From NCBI GenBank assembly GCA_030833265.1, contig JAURHO010000080.1, positions 1 through 7,433 of the forward strand: a stretch of DNA of 7,433 nt, in the 5' to 3' direction. A program made the translations under genes and the position numbers. The notes beneath the pieces are model-generated. The model had not been told where the DNA came from. It did no database searches and saw nothing but the letters and a program-made list of their open reading frames with translations. Shown here piece by piece: positions 5,352 to 7,433 of this stretch (within the stretch, counting starts at the first letter, position 1; each line of letters begins with the position of its first letter). The DNA is from Crocinitomicaceae bacterium (GTDB taxonomy: Bacteria > Bacteroidota > Bacteroidia > Flavobacteriales_D > Crocinitomicaceae).

Positions 5352-6061
5352 GCTTGAATGTTTAGTACGTCTGACATTTGGTAACAGCCTTTTCGGCCTT
5401 TTAAAAATTCGGCGGCAATCACGGCCCCGAGGGCAAAACCTTTGCGGTTATGGGCAATGTGTTCGATGCGAATGGTATCTATTTCGGAGTCATAGATGAC
5501 CTCGTGTGTACCGGGTACATCTGGAATTCGGTGTGCCACAACCGGAATTTGAGCTGCTGAATTGGGTTCAAGGCTCCAGCTTTCATATTGTTTTTGAGTA
5601 GAGAGAATGTCATTGAGCAGACTAACGGCAGTGCCGCTTGGTGCATCTAATTTTTGAACGTGATGCGTTTCGGACAGACTCACTTTGTATTCAGGGTAGT
5701 TGGATAGGAGTTCGGCTAATTTTTTGTTGAGTGCAAAAAACAGATTTACGCCCACACTAAAGTTACTGGCGTGTAAAAGTGCTGACTGATGTTGCTCGAT
5801 GCTGGCTTTTGCAAGATCGAGATCTTGAAGCCAAGCGGTGGTACCCACAACAATTGGAATTTGTTTTTCGGCGCAATAGGTAATGTGCGACAACGCTAGC
5901 TGAGGTTGCGTAAACTCAATGCAAACATCGACCAAAGACCAATCGATACTTGATAATGGGGTTTGAGAATTGATTTTAGCCACAATTTGGTGACCTCTTT
6001 CCAAAGCAATTTGCTCAATTGCCTTTCCCATTTTTCCGTATCCGAGCAGGGCGATGTTCAT
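5348..6061 (-). CDS. dapB: 4-hydroxy-tetrahydrodipicolinate reductase
   Basis: Reduces 4-hydroxy-tetrahydrodipicolinate with NAD(P)H in the diaminopimelate/lysine pathway, supplying cell-wall cross-link and lysine precursors; cytosolic homotetramer in known members. The 237 residues are typical of the shorter Bacteroidetes form (E. coli has 273). The Rossmann motif is GYGKMG (7-12). VVGTTAW (71-77) and SNFSVGVN (99-106) line the active site. ETHHVQKLDAPSGTA (131-145) carries the catalytic His133 and Lys137 and the substrate-binding PSGT loop. The end of the second strand (AKINSQ) does not let me decide between NADH and NADPH preference. It starts 19 bp after DUF5683 and ends in an ATGA overlap with lepB, so it is part of the operon. 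No Shine-Dalgarno sequence is seen; the leader is A/T-rich. Confidence 0.96.
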   Translation of the reverse strand: MNIALLGYGKMGKAIEQIALERGHQIVAKINSQTPLSSIDWSLVDVCIEFTQPQLALSHITYCAEKQIPIVVGTTAWLQDLDLAKASIEQHQSALLHASNFSVGVNLFFALNKKLAELLSNYPEYKVSLSETHHVQKLDAPSGTAVSLLNDILSTQKQYESWSLEPNSAAQIPVVAHRIPDVPGTHEVIYDSEIDTIRIEHIAHNRKGFALGAVIAAEFLKGRKGCYQMSDVLNIQA

Positions 6062-6080
6062 CTTGTAAAAATAATATAAA

Positions 6081-6617
6081 TCAGTGAAAGCTTAGGCTTA
6101 ATCTTGCCCCAACATAACCCTGAGTTGAAAAGAAGGGATCTAGATGAAAACTAAGATCGGGTGTAGTATCAAAATTCACAAAATGTGCTTCTGCGCCCGC
6201 TTCGGCAATTTGAATGAAATAAACGGCGGCAAGTCCAAGGATGGAGAGGTCTCGCCAATCTAAGTATTGCCTGTAAAGTTGCAAAACCGCGGCGTCATCG
6301 TAGAGCGCGTATTTTGGATCAAGTGTGCCGCCATTTTGGCGTTGGGTATACTCAAATTTTAATTCCTTTTGCATGCGCTGATTGCTCACTAAAAAGTATC
6401 CTGCACTACCGACCCCGGCATAGATCAGGGGAACTTTCCAGATGGCATTGTTGTGTCGGGTAGAAAGCACACTGTTTCTTATTTGGCCTGCTCCGGGAAT
6501 GATGGCGGAGTAGAGCATGCTTTTCTGGTGGAAGGCTAAAATAGAAGAATCTGGTTTACTGATAATTTGAGCAAACGTCAGGTGCTGAAATAAAAAAATC
6601 AGTAATAGGGCTCTCAT
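6081..6617 (-). CDS. DUF5683 domain membrane protein
   Basis: A 178-residue protein of unknown function, conserved in Bacteroidota between parB and dapB. It begins with a signal-like hydrophobic segment (4-16, cleavage possible after FAQ). The DUF5683 hallmark follows, AIIPGAGQIRN (38-48) then WKVPLIYAGVG (60-70), and a second hydrophobic stretch lies around 124-139. The tail AEAHFVNFDTTPDLSFHLDP (142-161) corresponds to the usual DAHVDAHL..FDVSDDLS region, with acidic residues changed. Between the PGAGQ and WK motifs there are about eight more residues (SVLSTRHN) than I expect for the family. Its ATG overlaps the parB stop as ATGA, implying coupled translation. The topology suggests envelope location; no enzymatic motif is visible. 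Confidence 0.88.
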   Translation of the reverse strand: MRALLLIFLFQHLTFAQIISKPDSSILAFHQKSMLYSAIIPGAGQIRNSVLSTRHNNAIWKVPLIYAGVGSAGYFLVSNQRMQKELKFEYTQRQNGGTLDPKYALYDDAAVLQLYRQYLDWRDLSILGLAAVYFIQIAEAGAEAHFVNFDTTPDLSFHLDPFFSTQGYVGARLSLSFH

Positions 6618-7433
6618 TCTGTTTTTTTCAACATCTCAATTAGGCGCTGAAGTTGCTGTTCTTCTTCAAAATGAATGATCAATTTTCCTTTGCCATTCGA
6701 TTCTTTATCTAGGCTTACTTTACTTTGAAGTTGCTCACTGAGATACGACAAATACAGTTTTTCTGTTGTTGTCAGGGAAATTTTCTCTTTGCTACTTCCT
6801 TTTGCCGCTTCTTTGCCCTGGCTGCCTAATTCTTGGGTTGGTTTGCTGAGGGCCTCTACTGCACGAACGGAAAGTTGTTCGGTAAGGATGCGTTCAAGCG
6901 CAGCAAGCTGTTCTTTTTCAGTGCTGAGAGAAAGAAGGGCGCGAGCATGCCCCATTGACAATTGTTTGTCACGGACAGCAGCTTGAATGGGTGCGGGTAA
7001 TTTGAGTAGTCTGAGGTGGTTGGCGATATGAGACCTTGACTTGGCTACCTTTTCACTGAGTTGGTCTTGGGTGAGTTTGCATTCGTCAATGAGTCTTTCA
7101 TAAGAAAGTGCCACTTCAATGGCATTGAGGTCCTCGCGCTGAATGTTTTCAACCAAGGCCATTTCTAACATGGTTTGGTCATTCGCAATGCGGATATAAG
7201 CCGGAACTTCCGTTAAACCAGCCAATTGAGAAGCACGAAAACGTCGCTCTCCCGAAATCAACTGATAGCGGTCACGTCCAAGTTTGCGAACCGTCAACGG
7301 TTGAATGATGCCATGTGTTAGAATGGACAAACGCAATTCCTCCAAAGCTTCTTTTTCAAAATGCGTTCTTGGATTGAATGGATTCGCTTCGATGTGATGA
7401 ATATCAATCATGGAAACAGATCCAACCGTAGCA
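6614..7433 (-). CDS. parB: Chromosome-partitioning protein ParB (N-terminus outside window)
   Basis: Centromere-binding CTPase clamp that loads at parS sites and works with ParA in chromosome segregation. The ATG at 7409-7411 is internal: the frame continues to the window edge and encodes ATVGSVS just before it, the usual lead-in to the ParB core, so the Lys/Arg-rich N-terminal tail containing the ParA-contact segment is missing here. Counting from that Met, NPFNPR (10-15) opens the core. GERRFRA (54-60) is the CTP-binding box and VENIQREDLN (87-96) the next conserved box. LTQDQLSEKVAKSRSHIANH (113-132) is the helix-turn-helix, and GHARALL (154-160) follows. A charged linker and a C-terminal dimerisation region (about 210-265) complete it. 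It leads the visible operon; parA is expected upstream. No parS site was noticed in the window. Confidence 0.95.
   Translation of the reverse strand, partial: ATVGSVSMIDIHHIEANPFNPRTHFEKEALEELRLSILTHGIIQPLTVRKLGRDRYQLISGERRFRASQLAGLTEVPAYIRIANDQTMLEMALVENIQREDLNAIEVALSYERLIDECKLTQDQLSEKVAKSRSHIANHLRLLKLPAPIQAAVRDKQLSMGHARALLSLSTEKEQLAALERILTEQLSVRAVEALSKPTQELGSQGKEAAKGSSKEKISLTTTEKLYLSYLSEQLQSKVSLDKESNGKGKLIIHFEEEQQLQRLIEMLKKTE

Noticed and set aside
7409..7411. ATG as the true start of parB
   Set aside because: The frame stays open to the window edge with a ParB-like lead-in, and ParB proteins carry a longer N-terminal tail.
2..7433. parS centromere site near parB
   Set aside because: I looked for the TGTTTCACGTGAAACA-type palindrome on both strands and noticed none.

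Overview
The window looks like a chromosomal segment of a Bacteroidota bacterium, probably of the Flavobacteriales. Four things point there. The promoters match the Bacteroidetes TTTG / TAnnTTTG pattern. The genes lack clear Shine-Dalgarno sequences. The signal peptidase is very long and begins with a DUF5684-like region. The gene order parB - DUF5683 - dapB - lepB - wbqC is a familiar Bacteroidetes cluster. The exact genus cannot be told from this sequence. Base composition looks even along the window, and there is no insertion sequence, phage gene or CRISPR array.

Left part (1-720): the C-terminal end of an unrecognised plus-strand protein is followed by about 260 bp without a gene. That gap holds several hairpins, including a 116-bp element (389-504) with a perfect 16-bp outer inverted repeat and three internal hairpins. 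It abuts the intrinsic terminator of a minus-strand tRNA-Lys(TTT) gene. A compact divergent promoter region separates the tRNA from aroK.

Middle part (720-2950): aroK (shikimate kinase, plus) converges on a small secreted or outer-membrane beta-barrel-like protein (minus), with a 20-bp overlap. A divergent promoter region follows. Then comes a plus-strand exported protein that resembles the SdiA-regulated beta-propeller family but has lost several of its usual signature positions. Its 3' end overlaps that of wbqC by 54 bp.

Right part (2899-7433, all minus): one tightly packed operon, read from right to left. It contains parB (chromosome partition, N-terminus outside the window), a DUF5683 membrane protein, dapB (lysine/diaminopimelate synthesis), lepB (signal peptidase I) and wbqC. 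Junctions are ATGA overlaps (parB/DUF5683 and dapB/lepB), a 19-bp gap (DUF5683/dapB) and a TAATG junction (lepB/wbqC). The operon joins chromosome segregation, cell-wall precursor supply and protein export, all growth-linked functions.

I did not find a clearly new defence or mobile system. The best leads are the structured element beside tRNA-Lys, the divergent SdiA-regulated-like protein and the terminator-free convergent overlaps.
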